The notes under the pieces were generated by a model. The model did not search any database and was not told where the DNA came from. It was given only the letters and a program-made list of their open reading frames with translations. The position numbers and the translations under genes are program-made. Shown in pieces: positions 46,145-58,549 of a stretch of DNA of 64,000 nucleotides (positions within the stretch are counted from its first letter, which is position 1; each line of letters opens with the position of its first letter). The stretch comes from Aureobasidium sp. EXF-3400. Its lineage: Eukaryota > Ascomycota > Dothideomycetes > Dothideales > Saccotheciaceae. The stretch is from NCBI GenBank assembly GCA_024195585.1, contig SWBL01000203.1, positions 1 through 64,000 of the forward strand, given 5' to 3'.

Positions 46145-47890
46145 ATGTTGTTGCTTTCTCGTTTGGCTGCTTTGGCTGCCCTCAATGGTCTTGTTACTGC
46201 TCTTCCACCTAGTCCAGCTGGTCCTCCTAGTCCTCCTGGTCCAGCTGGCCCTCCTGCTCCTCCTAGTGCTCCAAATGCACCAAGTCCACCAAGCCCACCT
46301 AAGGCGCCAATGCCACCCACCTCATCCAATTCATCGGTCGTCAATTCCACCATTTGTGGTGGTCAGACTTATGTCTACCAGGAGTTGGCTGGCTATGGCT
46401 TTGTAAAGAGCGATGCCAGAGACAAATTCGGAGACACTTTGGGTGGAATTGGTTCGTCCATTGCCATTGACCAAAAGACTTGGAAGAAGATGGGACCAAA
46501 CTCTTATCAAGGCATTTTGTGGGCATTGCCTGGTAAGTCTTGCTTCTGCACTTGAGTAGAAAATGCAGTACTGGTCACTCTCTGGAGAAGCCTTGCTGAT
46601 GTTGGGTGAAATGGAACAGATAGAGGATGGAATACTCAAGGCACCTTGAACTACCAGAACAGAGTCCACAAGTTCCAGATCAAGTTGTCTCTGCAAGAAA
46701 ACGCTACTGTGGAGTCGCCATCTGGTCCTAATCTCCAATTCGATTATATCGACACCATCCGCTTTTCTGATCCCAAAGGAACTCCTGTAACTGGCTTGGA
46801 CGCCGATGCCACAGGCCCTTACCTCCAGTTCTCTGGCTTCCCCGATGTGCCATCTGCCACATACACTGGCGATGGATTCGGCAACAACGGTACAGGCGGC
46901 CACCGCGTCTCTGTAGACTCTGAAGGCTTAGTCCTCAACGCCGACGGTTCATTCTGGGTTTCCGACGAGTACGGTCCTTATATCTACCATTTCTCTCCTT
47001 CTGGAAAGATGTTACAAGCTATCCGTCCTCCTAACGCTTACATCCCTTTACGTAACGGAACAGAGAGTTTCAGTGCTGATTCGCCGCCAATTTACGATCC
47101 GGATGAGGTGATCGATCCAGAGGATCCTACGCAGGGACGAGCCAACAACCAAGGATTGGAAGGCTTGACTGCTTCTCCTGATGGCAAGCACCTCTACGCA
47201 CTCATGCAATCTGCACTCAACCAAGAAGGCGGCCTCAAGAAGAAGAACAGACGCTACGCTCGTTTGTTGCAATACTCCGCTCCTTCCTCACCCTCTGCAT
47301 CCCCAATCTACGAGGCCGAATACGTAGTTCCACTTCCTCTGTACAACGACGGGGACAAGGTAGCCGCACAATCCGAGATCCACTTCCTAACACCCACCCA
47401 ATTCTTCATTCTCGCAAGAGACTCTAATGCCGGACACGGACAAACCTCCTCCACATCCGTGTATCGCCACATCGACATTTTCGACATTTCCAACGCAACA
47501 AACATTGCCGGCGCAACCCATGACGCCTTCAACACCTCCATCGCCAGCTCAAAAGGCGTCCTCAACAGCAACGTGCAACCAGCAACTTACTGCTCCTTCC
47601 TCGACTTCAACGTAAACGCCCAACTAAACCGTTTCGGCGTCCACAACGGCGGACCCCAAGACTCCAGCCTTCTAAACGAAAAGTGGGAGTCTATAGCCAC
47701 TGTTCCTGTATCCGATGGTACCGATGGAGAATATTTTGTCTTTTCGCTCAGTGACAATGATTTTGTAACGCAGAATGGATTCATGGATGGTGGAAAATAC
47801 CGCTATAAAGATGCTTCGGGATATAATCTCGATAAGCAGGCTTTGGTCTTCAAGGTCTCGGTGCCCAAGGGTGTGCACCCTCCAAAGTGA
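46145..47890 (+). CDS. Secreted phytase-like (esterase-like) beta-propeller protein with collagen-like linker
   Basis: CDS join(46145..46532,46620..47890), 552 aa; 87-nt intron in phase 1. The signal peptide is about 19 residues (MLLLSRLAALAALNGLVTA). Next come about 38 residues of Pro/Gly/Ala/Ser in collagen-like GPP and GPA triplets (residues about 21-60). The rest is the phytase-like esterase domain: VLNADGSFWVSDEYGPYIYHFSPSGKML, NNQGLEGLTASPDGKHLYALMQSAL and LDFNVNAQLNRFGVHNGG are typical. Secreted fungal proteins of this family are annotated as phytase-like but their substrate is not established. Several N-glycosylation sequons (NSS, NST, NGT, NAT) fit an extracellular protein. It is not a histidine acid phosphatase. 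Confidence 0.85.
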
Positions 47891-48418
47891 GAGATGGCTT
47901 TATTAGTGATATTTAGCGATTTGCAGAAAAAAAGTGTTTCTTTTACGTTATTCACATGGAAACATCAACATGAGATATGGCTAGCTGTTATACATAGCTG
48001 TGTACGAAGAAAAAATTAAGATCTTTCGTTGAAAGAAACATGTTAACCGTATACTGCAGATTACCCCATATCTTTGGCTTGTGATTGTCGATGCCCTAGT
48101 ATGTATGAGCAAATGGCGGCAACAACAAGGCTCCTGAGTACAGCCCTCTTGAGACATATACAACATCGGTATAGGTTATATGCAACAGACTTGATAGATA
48201 ATTCGAATAATATATATACTCAGCAAAGACTGATATGCAGCAAAGGAATCCAATGCAGAACGAGGGGAACAAAGAAGCTAATCACCTCTGTGAATGCACG
48301 CCGCAAGGGACGTTTTGGTATCTCTGGAAGCAAGACAAAAAAAAAGCAAAGAAAAATGCTCAAAGCATACAACATGCAAACAATGCAAGAAAGATGAGAA
48401 GAAGGCAGAAATGTCGTC
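47891..48418. other. Convergent 3' flanks
   Basis: AT-rich spacer between the phytase-like and GPAT 3' ends. No gene seen. Confidence 0.5.
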
Positions 48419-50809
48419 TCAAATGTCCTTCTTGTCCTCATCGTCCTCAACCTCTACATCCGCATCAGCCATCTCCCAGCCGTCAATGGCAGACGCATCT
48501 TCACTCCTTCTTCTACGTCCACGTTGCTTCATCGCATCTCTGATCTTCTCAGTGACTTGCTCGTAACCGCCTTTGGAGTCAATGGTGGTCATGGGCTTCA
48601 TGGCCGTCAAACCCATACCGCCATCACTGCTCGTACGACTACGGTTGCGGCTACGCGAGCGGTTGGGGGTGTGAGGTCGTGATGAGAAGAAGCCGAAGCC
48701 ACCGATATTGCCGAAGGATTCGTTGCGAGGTAGGTGTGTGCTGTTTTGTCCACTGCCGCCTCCAATACTGGCGCCTGCGGTACCTGTGCGGCTGAAGTAG
48801 CCCGCAAGGTCCGGAGAAGTCATAGACATGCGTTCGTACTCCGAGCTGCGACGAGAGCGGGGCGTTTGAGGCTGCGAGTATTGAGGTGAAAGTGGGTGGT
48901 TAGGGTCAGAGACGATGCGTTGGTGGTCGAAGTCAGGATACAGCTCAGGACCAAGCTCGTTGATAACTTCTGTAACTTGTTCGACCAGTGAGGCACGCTG
49001 AGCTCTTAGCTTGACCAACGTGTTGCCTGATGATGGTCCCAAGGAGAGGATCAGGGGGCGCAACGATTTGACAATGTCCATACCAACCTCACCGAATCGG
49101 AGAGCGGCAAATGTTATGGCTGGGAACAGAATGTAGCCAAAGGCAAAGACGGCCCACAGAGGAACCCACTCTGGCACACGGCCGCCAATACGGTTGTAGT
49201 GAGTCCAGATGGCCAAGATGATATTGTAGAAGTTGTAGAGAAGAGGTGCGACGACCATAGAGACGAGCAACTTCCAAGTTGCCATGACATCGCGACCTTG
49301 AATCTTGACGGTCGATGCTGCCAGAGCTTCACGAGACTTCTTGATCGAGTAAACTTTGCCAGTGATGAAGACGGGGCCGAAGAGGACTAGACCTGGAAGC
49401 ACTGCAACAGCCAGAACGAGCAGCTTACCGAGGCGGTAGAAAAGTGTGACGATGACCTTAAAGATGGAGAACTTGGCGTAGCTGACTTGATGATCGCGGA
49501 TGTTGAGCATCATCAGCTCCTTGTTGTACGCCAGAATAGCCTTCTTCAGATTGATAATTCGAGGATCGTCCTTGTAAGTAGTGTAGCCTTTGACAAGACG
49601 TCTGTTGAGCTCGACGACCATGGGCAAAGGAAGCTTTTTGCCCTTCGGATTGTACAAACGTCTTACTGCTTGGATGAGCTGAACAGTGTTAGCGTATGAT
49701 TGATATGTGTCGAACTGGGCTCTAAACATACCATCAGAGTGTCATAGTCAGGACTTGTGACGGTGACAGAAACGAGAGCTTGATAGACAGTTTCCAAGAC
49801 TTGGCCAACAGCTTCACGCTTTTGACCATTCTTGTACATCTCAACCAGTTCATTGGGGATTTCAACAGGAGTGCCGAATTCAACGACAGCTTGCGAACGG
49901 AACTTGTGAGCGTGGAAGTAATTCATACCACAAGGAACAATTTTAACGCCACAGTTGGGATCTTCTGCCAGCGCACCAAGAGCCATGATAGCAACACCAG
50001 CTGCTCACAATTAGTCAAGTCAAGTAACGATTGAGTCGCAACATACCTTTCAAGGGTAGCAATTCAGTTCTGTCGTGGCTTCCTCCTTCAGGGAAGATAC
50101 CAATGCAACCGCCGTCATGCAGCTTCTGGAAGACGGCAGAGTAGACTTCGCCCTGATCAACATGGGGAGCAATCTCGAAGTTTGTGCCCTCGAAACCTTC
50201 AGTCAACTTGGCGTCGGCCTTTTCATCCTTGATTTCTTGACCAGTGAGTTGACGCAAGGCAACATTTCCGCTGAAGGGCTTTTTCAGACGAATCTCGTTG
50301 GGTCCCAGGATCTCCTTGATTTCAGTGTTGGCAAACTTGTTTTTAAAGCTCGGCAATGCAAGAACTCCTCCAACCATATAAACCTCCTTGTTCTCAAAAT
50401 CAGTGTCAACACCCTTGATCAAAGTCGGATCGCCCTCGGGATCAGGCAGATATATTTTGCCTTTGGCAGGCTTCTTCAAGTCCAAGGCACGACCAACAGG
50501 CACTGAGCCAACCATTCTTGCGCCCCATCCGATGAACTTTCTCTTCATAGACTTCTCGGCGATCAGGAAACAGACGCGGCGGAAAGCATCCCTACGGAGG
50601 ACGCGCATCAGGATCAGGGGATCGACGAATTGGTTGGCGTGGGGAGCGGCAACAATGATGACGGGACCATTGCGAGGGACCTTCCAAGAACTGCGAGGGT
50701 GGACTTCTCGGAAGAAGAGATCGACAAGAACAGAGAATGTCCATAACCAGGCATCGTAGACAAGGTTTGCCCAGAAGTCGGACGTGGTCTTGCGAGATGA
50801 CGGAGCCAT
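48419..50809 (-). CDS. Glycerol-3-phosphate / dihydroxyacetone-phosphate acyltransferase (Sct1/Gat family)
   Basis: CDS complement(join(48419..49678,49732..50000,50047..50809)), 763 aa; introns of 53 and 46 nt. Start at MAPSSRKTTSDF, preferred over an upstream in-frame ATG at 50830. Acyltransferase motifs: APHANQFVDP (catalytic His/Asp block), then after a ~150-residue fungal-type insertion FPEGGSHDRTELLPLK, followed by VKIVPCGMNYFHAHKFRS. At least three hydrophobic segments lie in the C-half (VIVTLFYRLGKLLVLAVAVLPGL, LLVSMVVAPLLYNFYNI, WVPLWAVFAFGYILF). The C-terminal ~180 residues are Ser/Arg-rich, probably phosphorylated, and end in an acidic tail. The enzyme makes lysophosphatidic acid at the ER, the first step of phospholipid and triglyceride synthesis. 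Confidence 0.93.
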
Positions 50810-51524
50810 GTTTGATGTGGAATGATGCAAGTGAGAGTAGGATGTTGAGTCTCGTGTGGAACCACAGGACAGATATATAGCCTCTATTGCCGCTGAGCGG
50901 CAGAGTAGCGGGAGGTCTTCTTATGCTGTATCACTTGGCGGAAGTGAAGATGTTTCGCGATTGGACGTGGTGAGTTGCAGGCATCCGTTGCGGGCGCGCC
51001 ACAGGAGAGGAAAGAGGCTCACTGCAATGTATCGCGTGAGGGTAACAAGGGCGGTAGTCGGTCCAGAGGAAAGCACCTTCCAAAATGCGTAGTATGTCCA
51101 GCTCGTACCCTCAACGTATGCTGAACGAGCGCTGCATATGCTGGTGGGAGTTCAACAACAAGGGGAATCTTTTTAGAACAGGGAAGTTGGCGGGGCTGTC
51201 ATTTCCTGGGGAAAGCTGACCTTCGGCGCCAAACCCGCCCGCTCTTCCGTGTCATCATAGCCAGCAATCCCATGTCACACAAGTAATAACATCATCATAT
51301 GTATAGAGGCAATACCTGTTTGCTTGAGAAAGACAGAAGAAATGCTAATATTTATACACAAAGAACTAACAGCGCCTGCCTCAAGCAGAGCCAACTCCAG
51401 CACCGCCAAACTTCTGATCGCTTCTTTTGCGAAGCTCGCAGAACAAAGATTAACATAAAATCAATCTGAACTATCTTGCGACCTTCAAAGCCTGAGTGTA
51501 ATCTCTCCACTCGCTAGAGCTCAT
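50810..51524. other. GPAT promoter and exchanger 3' flank
   Basis: About 715 bases with no recognisable gene or clear motif. Confidence 0.5.
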
Positions 51525-53089
51525 TTAAAAAAGCTTAGGCTTAGAGATCGGGTCACCGGCATCATCAGGGTAAACCCACATGGCCAGAGCAATGATGATG
51601 TATGTACCAATGCACATGGCTCCTTCGAGGTAGTTGCTCTTACCATCAGCAATCAGGTAGTTAACCACAAGCACACTGACAAAGAAGACAACAGTCTCAA
51701 ACATCTGGAAGTGCAGAGTCATGGGCTGACCTATAGCCCATCCGAGAAGGACCAGGAAGGGAGTCACAAACAGAGAGATCTGGAGCGATGATCCGATGGC
51801 GACACCAATTGCAAGGTCCATCTTGTCCTTGTATGCAACAACACATGCTGTGACGTGTTCTGCTGCGTTTCCGACAATGGGCAGGAGAATCAGACCAATA
51901 AATGTCTTTGAAATGTGCGCTTCTTCAACAATCGCATCGATAGAGTCGACCAGATACTCGGCACAGATAGCGACAGCAACAGTGATGATGACAAGTGCGA
52001 TGGCGGCGGGAATGGGCTTCAGGACCTCGGGTTCCTTGCCTTCCTCTCCATCCTGCTGCTCCTCGTCAAACAGGTTGGCGTGAGTCTTGAGCTGGAAGAA
52101 GAGGTAGAGACAGTAGAGGATAAGCATGATGACAGCAGTGCCGTGAGAAAGAATGAGAATGTTGTCGTCAGTGCGCTCCTTGGAATTGGCCAGAGCGGCG
52201 TAAAGAGTGGCGGGGATGATCAGGGAAGCAGAAGCGACTGCCATCAACGAGGACATGGTCGAAGCAACGGTCGAGTTAAAAGTCTGCTCCTGGTGTTTCC
52301 AGCCACCACAGAGGAAACAGCAACCAAGAACGAGGAGGATGTTGGAGAGGATACTGCCGAGCATACTGGCCTGAACGATACGGATTTCGCCCTTTTGCAG
52401 AGCAACAATCGAAACCTAGACGGATATCAATTAGCTTGGAGTCTGCGTGTTGTAGGCGCAAGATGCGACATACGATCAATTCAACAGCGTTTCCGAAAGT
52501 TGCGTTCATGAGACCACCAATTGTCTGGCCCAACTTCACACTGAGCTCTTCGGTAGCAAAACTCAGGAGAGCAGCAAGAGGGACAATAGCCAGGAAGTTG
52601 ACAACGAAAACGGCAGTAGGGTTCATGTCCAGAGCTCCGAGGATAATACCAACAGGGACGAAGACGAGCAGGACATTGACATAGTTGCTGGTGAGGACGG
52701 CCCAGGTAGTGTAAAGGAAGCTCATGGGATAAGCGATCCAAGCTCTATCGTCGTTGCGATATGAGTTCACGCGCGTGCGCAAGCTCTTCATGTTGCCCAA
52801 ACGCGATGTACTCTCATTGACCAGAGGAGTGTTCTCGTCGGCGTCGCCATTGGCGCCATAGCTGGGATCACTCTCCATCGGGGGGCGTGAATCACCGGTC
52901 GAAGTGCGTCCAGCGCGTCCAAACTTGGACCTTACTTTGTCTTTATGCCACCACCTAGTGTCAGTGATATGCGCCAAGTGGAGGTTGAATGTTGGGTAGC
53001 GGATCGAAGCAGGCTGGCTCGTGAACTCCTCTGTGAGAGGACAGGTATATGGGCAGTGGACGAGGACCGGACGGGTATCACTCACTCAT
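51525..53089 (-). CDS. Vacuolar Ca2+/H+ exchanger (VCX1/CAX family)
   Basis: CDS complement(join(51525..52415,52474..52954,53082..53089)), 459 aa. The favoured start is an 8-nt first exon (ATGAGTGA) that, after a 127-nt intron ending CACTGACACTAG, gives MSEWWHKDKVRSKFGR in exact phase; a start at the internal Met of MESDPSYGAN is the alternative. The 58-nt second intron joins NAVELI to VSIVALQKG. Eleven hydrophobic helices are expected. The two calcium-binding alpha repeats are present: GLMNATFGNAVELIV and LLPIVGNAAEHVTA. An acidic loop (LFDEEQQDGEEGKE) divides the halves, as usual. Role: uses the vacuolar proton gradient to sequester calcium. Confidence 0.92.
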
Positions 53090-54238
53090 GTTTTAAGAAA
53101 GAAGAGAGGAAAGAGGGCCAAGGATGGATCAAGATCTTAGTTGTATGAGAGGGTCACCGGACTCGTTGGCTCCAGGATAACTCTATTCTGCAATGCGAGC
53201 TGTCGCGACTGGTGAGTGGTAAAAAAGGCCCGTTGTGGAATCAATGAAACCCGCTGGCACTGTTCAAGCCAAGAGGAATGGATCGGTGGTGGAGGCGCAG
53301 CACAGCACACTTGCAGCAACGAACTGGAGACAAGAAGATGGTGCGAAATGAAGAGCGGCGCAGAAGTGACAAAGGAACCAAGAGAAAAGGTGTTGCACAA
53401 GGATTTTGACCGCGCTCTTCCGCCAAACAACTCTTGGTTTGTGGTTTTTGCAGAAGGGAGCTTTCGTAAAATGAAGTCATTGAGGCTGTGCAAACTGGTG
53501 TATCTAAACCTAATTTTGCTTAGAGCACCTTGCTCTCCCCGTCTTTATAACCGCCGGTGATGATTTTTCTGAAACACGATATCTCGAATCGTTCTCGGAT
53601 TTCTGAAGCGAGAACGACTTTTGTGCAGAGGGACGATCAAGGAACTGGAGTGTGTCTTGATAGAGGATGCTGAGCGTGGAGTGAGGACTACTCCCACACG
53701 GTATGGGGTAGCTCCAAGTACCTCACCCCTGCCCATCATGCCGTGGTAGCACCACTACTGCTCGGGCCGCAACAAATCAAATAATTCCAGTCGCACAAAT
53801 GTCAGCCATGCGCAAGCATCAGAAAGCAAGCAATGACAGCCGAAGATCGTTTCTGCAGGTTCATGCAAGATATGCGACCTCTTGTGACCTACCACATTAT
53901 CTTGCATCAGGCTTCATAGTACAGGTGCGCTGTCAGGATTACTGATATGCGATAGAGTGAGGCATCATACAGTGAGTATCGCAGTAAGGAATTAATTCAT
54001 GCTATAATCAGAGAAGCGAAATGACTCAATAAAGCAAACCCAATTCCCCAGAATGACAGACTACCTCATACCCGAAATCCCAAAGTAAAACAAGAAAAAG
54101 ACATGGACTCCTCGGTGTATACCATCTCAACCCATCGTTTCCCATAAATACGCCTTCGCATATAACACCTGTTCCTCTTGAATACGCCATCGACGCCATC
54201 GCAAGAACGCAGTCAGAAAGATTACTGTACTGTATCGT
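53090..54238. other. Exchanger promoter and downstream flank
   Basis: About 1.15 kb. Short open frames only, none recognised; probably promoter and leader of the exchanger plus the 3' flank of the next gene. Confidence 0.5.
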
Positions 54239-56021
54239 CTAACGACCTTCAATAGCGTATCCCTCATCAGGGCCTCTAACGATGCCCACCCTTCTGGTAC
54301 CTGCATCGTGAATGATCTCATAGAGTCGACTCTTCTGTGCTTCTCTTGTGGCTCGCAGGCTGAGGTAAGTACCCTCCAAGCCCTTGATTTGCTCATCAAC
54401 AGTAAGAGTGCTTGTGCCATTAGATCTTACAAGAGGTGAGACGAGCTTCTTGCGCAGGATCTCAAGGTTGCTTCTGAGTTGGAGCAAGCGACCATTGTGG
54501 TCAACAAGAACGTGCTTGTTCTGTATGGTGCGTTCACGAAGAGACGAGAGAAGCTGCTTGTTCTTCTCGAACTTCTTCAGCCGTGAAGCGTTAACTCCGA
54601 TGACACGAGCCCACAGCGAGGCCAAGGCCTCGTTCTCTTCTCGCTCTTGTGCATCAGTCTCGCGAATGACAACGCGCTGCAAATTGAGGAACTGTCGGTC
54701 GATAGCCTCGAAGTGGGCAAACAAGCTCATACTTGCAGTCAACTCATTGTTGATGCTCTCTTCGAGGACGCCGAGGAAATCGGTGAAGGTGCGTTGGAGA
54801 GTGGCGCGTGTGACTTGTGGTGCGGTATGGCCAAAGAGTTCAGCGACGATCTTGCCAACAGCAGTTTGTTCTCCTGTACGGTGATCCTCGAGAAGACCAA
54901 CTCGCGACAACAGAGAGTGAAGATTTGAGAAGGCCAGCGACATGTGTGATGCTGGCAGGGTGTTAAGCTTGGTGAGCTCTCTCTGCGCCCATTCCATGAC
55001 AATGAGAATGCTGTCGATATCGCCATCAACTCCTGCGAAGAAGCGAGTCAACTCGTGAGCAAGGTTCTTCAGACTGTCCGAAAGCTCGTCGAGTTCGCGC
55101 ACGATGATGGGACCTGAGGTCATGTTGGTTGAGCGAACGCTCTCACCCAAGTCCCATACGGCAACGCCGGTCTCGCCTAGCTGAACGACTTGGCTGTGGC
55201 CATTTTCACTGTAGTACATCAGAGGCTCAAAGGACTTGGCCAAGCCAGCCACCTTGACAAGATCAGGGGTAGGTCCAGTCACGGGTTCTGAAAACAAGGC
55301 GCGAGTGAGGGTCAGTACAAACAAAGCTGACATCAATGAGAGGAACGTAGTGTATCGATTCTTGGTAAAGCGACCCCAAAGTTTGCGGAAATGGGCTATG
55401 ACTGCTTCGATGGGTTCTGTGCGCTGTTGCACGTCTGCTCGAACGGAAAAACGGATATCTACCATCCTGGTCAGCCGTCATGATCAGTATAATCACACGA
55501 CGATGCATACAGTTATCAGGCTTGTCCGGCCATGATTGTTCCCCTTCCTTCTGCGTTTGAGCCATTTGCCTTCTCTTGTCTTCATCTTGCTTGAGGACTG
55601 CGGCAACGGTAGGACTGTAACTAGGTTCTGGGCTCCTGCCCTTGAGAGGACTGATGGGCAGAGGAATGCCCGCTGCTACTAAGATATCTTCATCATCATC
55701 ATACGGCGTCAACCCCTTTCTGTACTCCTCCGGACTGCACTCTCTGCTTCCGTATGGTGACATGAGGCCAGTCTGCTGGAGGTGATGCTTGAACCAACCA
55801 CTTCCTGCTTTGCGCCAGGCAGGCGGTGACCAACCTCCGTCGATGTCGGGTTGGGTTGCTGCCTCGGAGTAGTCTGAAGCAGTCGGGCTCATGAACTGGA
55901 TGCGCGCATGCGAATCAGGTCGCAGAAATTCAGGAGAGTTTGCGCGGAACTCAAAATCTTCCATAGACGCGTCGACCGAAGGGTGCGATTCGTAGATGGG
56001 TCGAGTAACAGTCGTGCTCAT
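54239..56021 (-). CDS. Orphan single-pass membrane protein with coiled coil
   Basis: CDS complement(join(54239..55458,55511..56021)), 576 aa. The 52-nt intron (GTATGC ... GGCTGACCAGGATGGTAG) uses the second of two AGs; the first would create an immediate stop. The N-terminal ~200 residues are hydrophilic and Ser/Pro/Asp-rich, with PDIDGGWSPPAWRKAGSGWF and a phosphorylation-prone LPISPLKGRSPEPSYSP. One membrane helix follows (YTTFLSLMSALFVLTLTRALF). The C-terminal ~330 residues are helical, with a long coiled coil from about EALASLWARVIG to LRATREAQKSR. No signal peptide. I do not recognise the family. The layout suggests an organelle or nuclear-envelope anchor, which is inference. Confidence 0.75.
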
Positions 56022-58549
56022 GCTATGGCGGTGGTATCGCGTTGACGGATTTAAGATAACAGGTACTGATAAGCTTTCGAGGTCGCCGACGACGAGTGTA
56101 CAAGATTGATTGTTGTATGTGTGTCCAAGGGGCAACGATATATGAGAGAGAGTTGGGTGAATAGGTCATGAACAGACGAAGCGGTCAAGAGCGATAGGCA
56201 AGAGCGCAAGACGCTATCAGTGTGACTGGGCCGAGAGTCAGTTGTGCGCCAGCCCTACCAGGCACGCGCGGTGATCAGCTCGCGGGTGTTGTTGGTCTTC
56301 TGTTTGAGCAAAGTGTTTGTCGCGCGTTTGTATCCAAAAGTACCCGAGTGGAATTGAACAGTGTATAGTTATGCGCGATGGATAAGAAAGAGGATCACCC
56401 AGGAATGAAAGCGGGAGTACGGGGGTATAAAGAGGGGTAGTATCGAGACCTGGTCTTCCACCAGCCACCCGAATGTGCAGGCGCGACGCTAGCTCCGCCC
56501 TGCCATTGGTTGCATCTTGTTCTCAACGCCGTTTCTTGATCTTGCAGCTGGTCAAAACTCATGGTTCCAACAACATCTGTCTCTCTCCGCCATCCAGATC
56601 ACCTTGCTTTTCCTGCGATAATCCATTTCGTCCATTCTCGGAGCGCGTCATCGTGTTTGATTCGCGCACTTTGTTACTCAAACTGTATCTCAGCTCACAA
56701 TTCGTGCCGTTGACGACTTTCGGCCCAATCCATCATCACCTTCGAGCTCCAGCTGACCCCACCATACTCCCATCCTCTCCAAGGACCCAAAGTTTATTCG
56801 CATCCACCAAGGTGGTCTGCGTAGGCGTTTGCTCGAATAGTCGTTTACTCTTCAGCCTCTTGTCATTTCTTCTGTTTGTCAAGAGTATTTGCGAGTTGAG
56901 ACGTCTCAGGAGCGGAGTCGAGGGCCCTTGCAGCAGCGATCAGAACAAACCCCAAGCATCTGCTGCACCACATGTCCTGCTGACCGCCAGTTCGAGCCGC
57001 CTCTGATATCATACAGCCTACTCGAGTAGCGTCTTCGTACGAGTCGCGAATACACATGGCGTAATCTGATCTTGCCAATCAACATGTTTGGACCGCGTTG
57101 GAATCCGAATGTCTACAGCTATAGCACGGTTGTGTTCGCATTATAAGAATGAGGGCAACAAATGGTACGAATTTGAATCTGACAACTTCCATGCATGAAC
57201 AGTGCAAGGGCTGCGGGCGGCCGCCTACTGAAGCTTGACCTGATCCACAGTCTGGTGTCTGTACCAAAGACGCAGGGCATAGCGCCATTCTCTCTTAGAG
57301 GTTTATCGCAAAACTCTATCATATGTGATGACAATTGTGACCGTCAATCAAGGTGTGCGATGGTTCGATGGTGATTTCTGAGCAAGATGGTAAAGACACT
57401 GCAGCAAGAAGTCTATGGCCGGTATTAGAAGAAAAGAATTTCAAAGCCATTCGAAGACTTTCGTACACTTCTACAGCTCGATGCATGGCAGATATACACC
57501 TTCAAGAAATGCACAACTGCCGAAATTCGATTGTCTGGTGGCCTCTTGCCACAGACATCGATGGCTTGATGCTCGAAAGCGAACGAGAGACGTATCAATT
57601 AAGTGGCGGTTCCTGAGGCTCGCATCTGCAGGCGTGCGGCTTCCTTGCAGTCAAGCATTTGAGATCCACACAGCACTCTCCTTTCTTCTTCGACTCGTGT
57701 TTGTTCATCAGCATTCATCCTCCTCCATGCATCCATGTCTCCAACACACTCTTCTCACACTCACAAATGCCGACATTCATCGTCGCTAAGGCAAAACGCT
57801 CAATAGGCAGATCAGCATACAGAGAACAACCGAATAAAGTAGCCGCTAGGTCAACAGCAGACAGTGAGACCGAGGCCACGGAACGTTCACGTCCACGTTT
57901 GACCGACCCGTCCCGCCCCGTTAAATCCCCCTGAGGTCTTTGACAGTTTGAACGGCAGGAAGAACGCGACAACCCAGGCAGCGGTCATCTTGAGAGCACC
58001 CATCCAGCGAAATGGCATATAAAAGCAGAAGCGTGGACGATCTGGATCTGCACCGCCGTGACGATAGCGACTCGTGAACGAAAAAAAGCACGGGAATGAA
58101 TTAGTCGCAGCACTGAGCGGATTTGCTCGGGGAATGATCTTCTCACGTGGGCGGTGGAACTGTCAACGGGTTCGTTCCAGTTGCGAGCTTGCTAACCCAC
58201 GCTTGCAGCAGAACTGTTTCTATACAAGATGTCTATATACCTATTGCTTAATAACAATGCACCGTATTCGATTCAGATATCCACCTAGGAAACGATGACA
58301 CATATAATAGAGGTCTAGGTGCCTGAGAAAACGTCTGAGCCCCTCCGGCTCCGCATCGCATCATCATTCATTTAGATAGTAGCTGAACTCCACCCTCCAA
58401 CCTTAAATTCTTCACCTTTAGCAAAATCGCAACCAAGCTTTTTGTCGCCGCTCAACCGCCTACTTTGAACCCCCCTCCCAAGTTTCCTCACCCTCTCACA
58501 TAGCCAGACAAATGCTCTTGGGCAAGTCGTGGTGCATCGGTCGTCGAAG
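56022..58549. other. Long divergent intergenic region
   Basis: 2.5 kb between the orphan membrane protein (minus) and the rhodopsin-like gene (plus). Open frames of up to 177 codons near 56473-57006 have no domain, skewed composition and no supporting splice context. No RNA gene or repeat recognised. Confidence 0.5.

Noticed and set aside
56473..57006. 177-codon open frame in the divergent intergenic region
   Set aside because: Ser/Leu/Pro-rich translation with no domain and no conserved context; reads as promoter or leader sequence.
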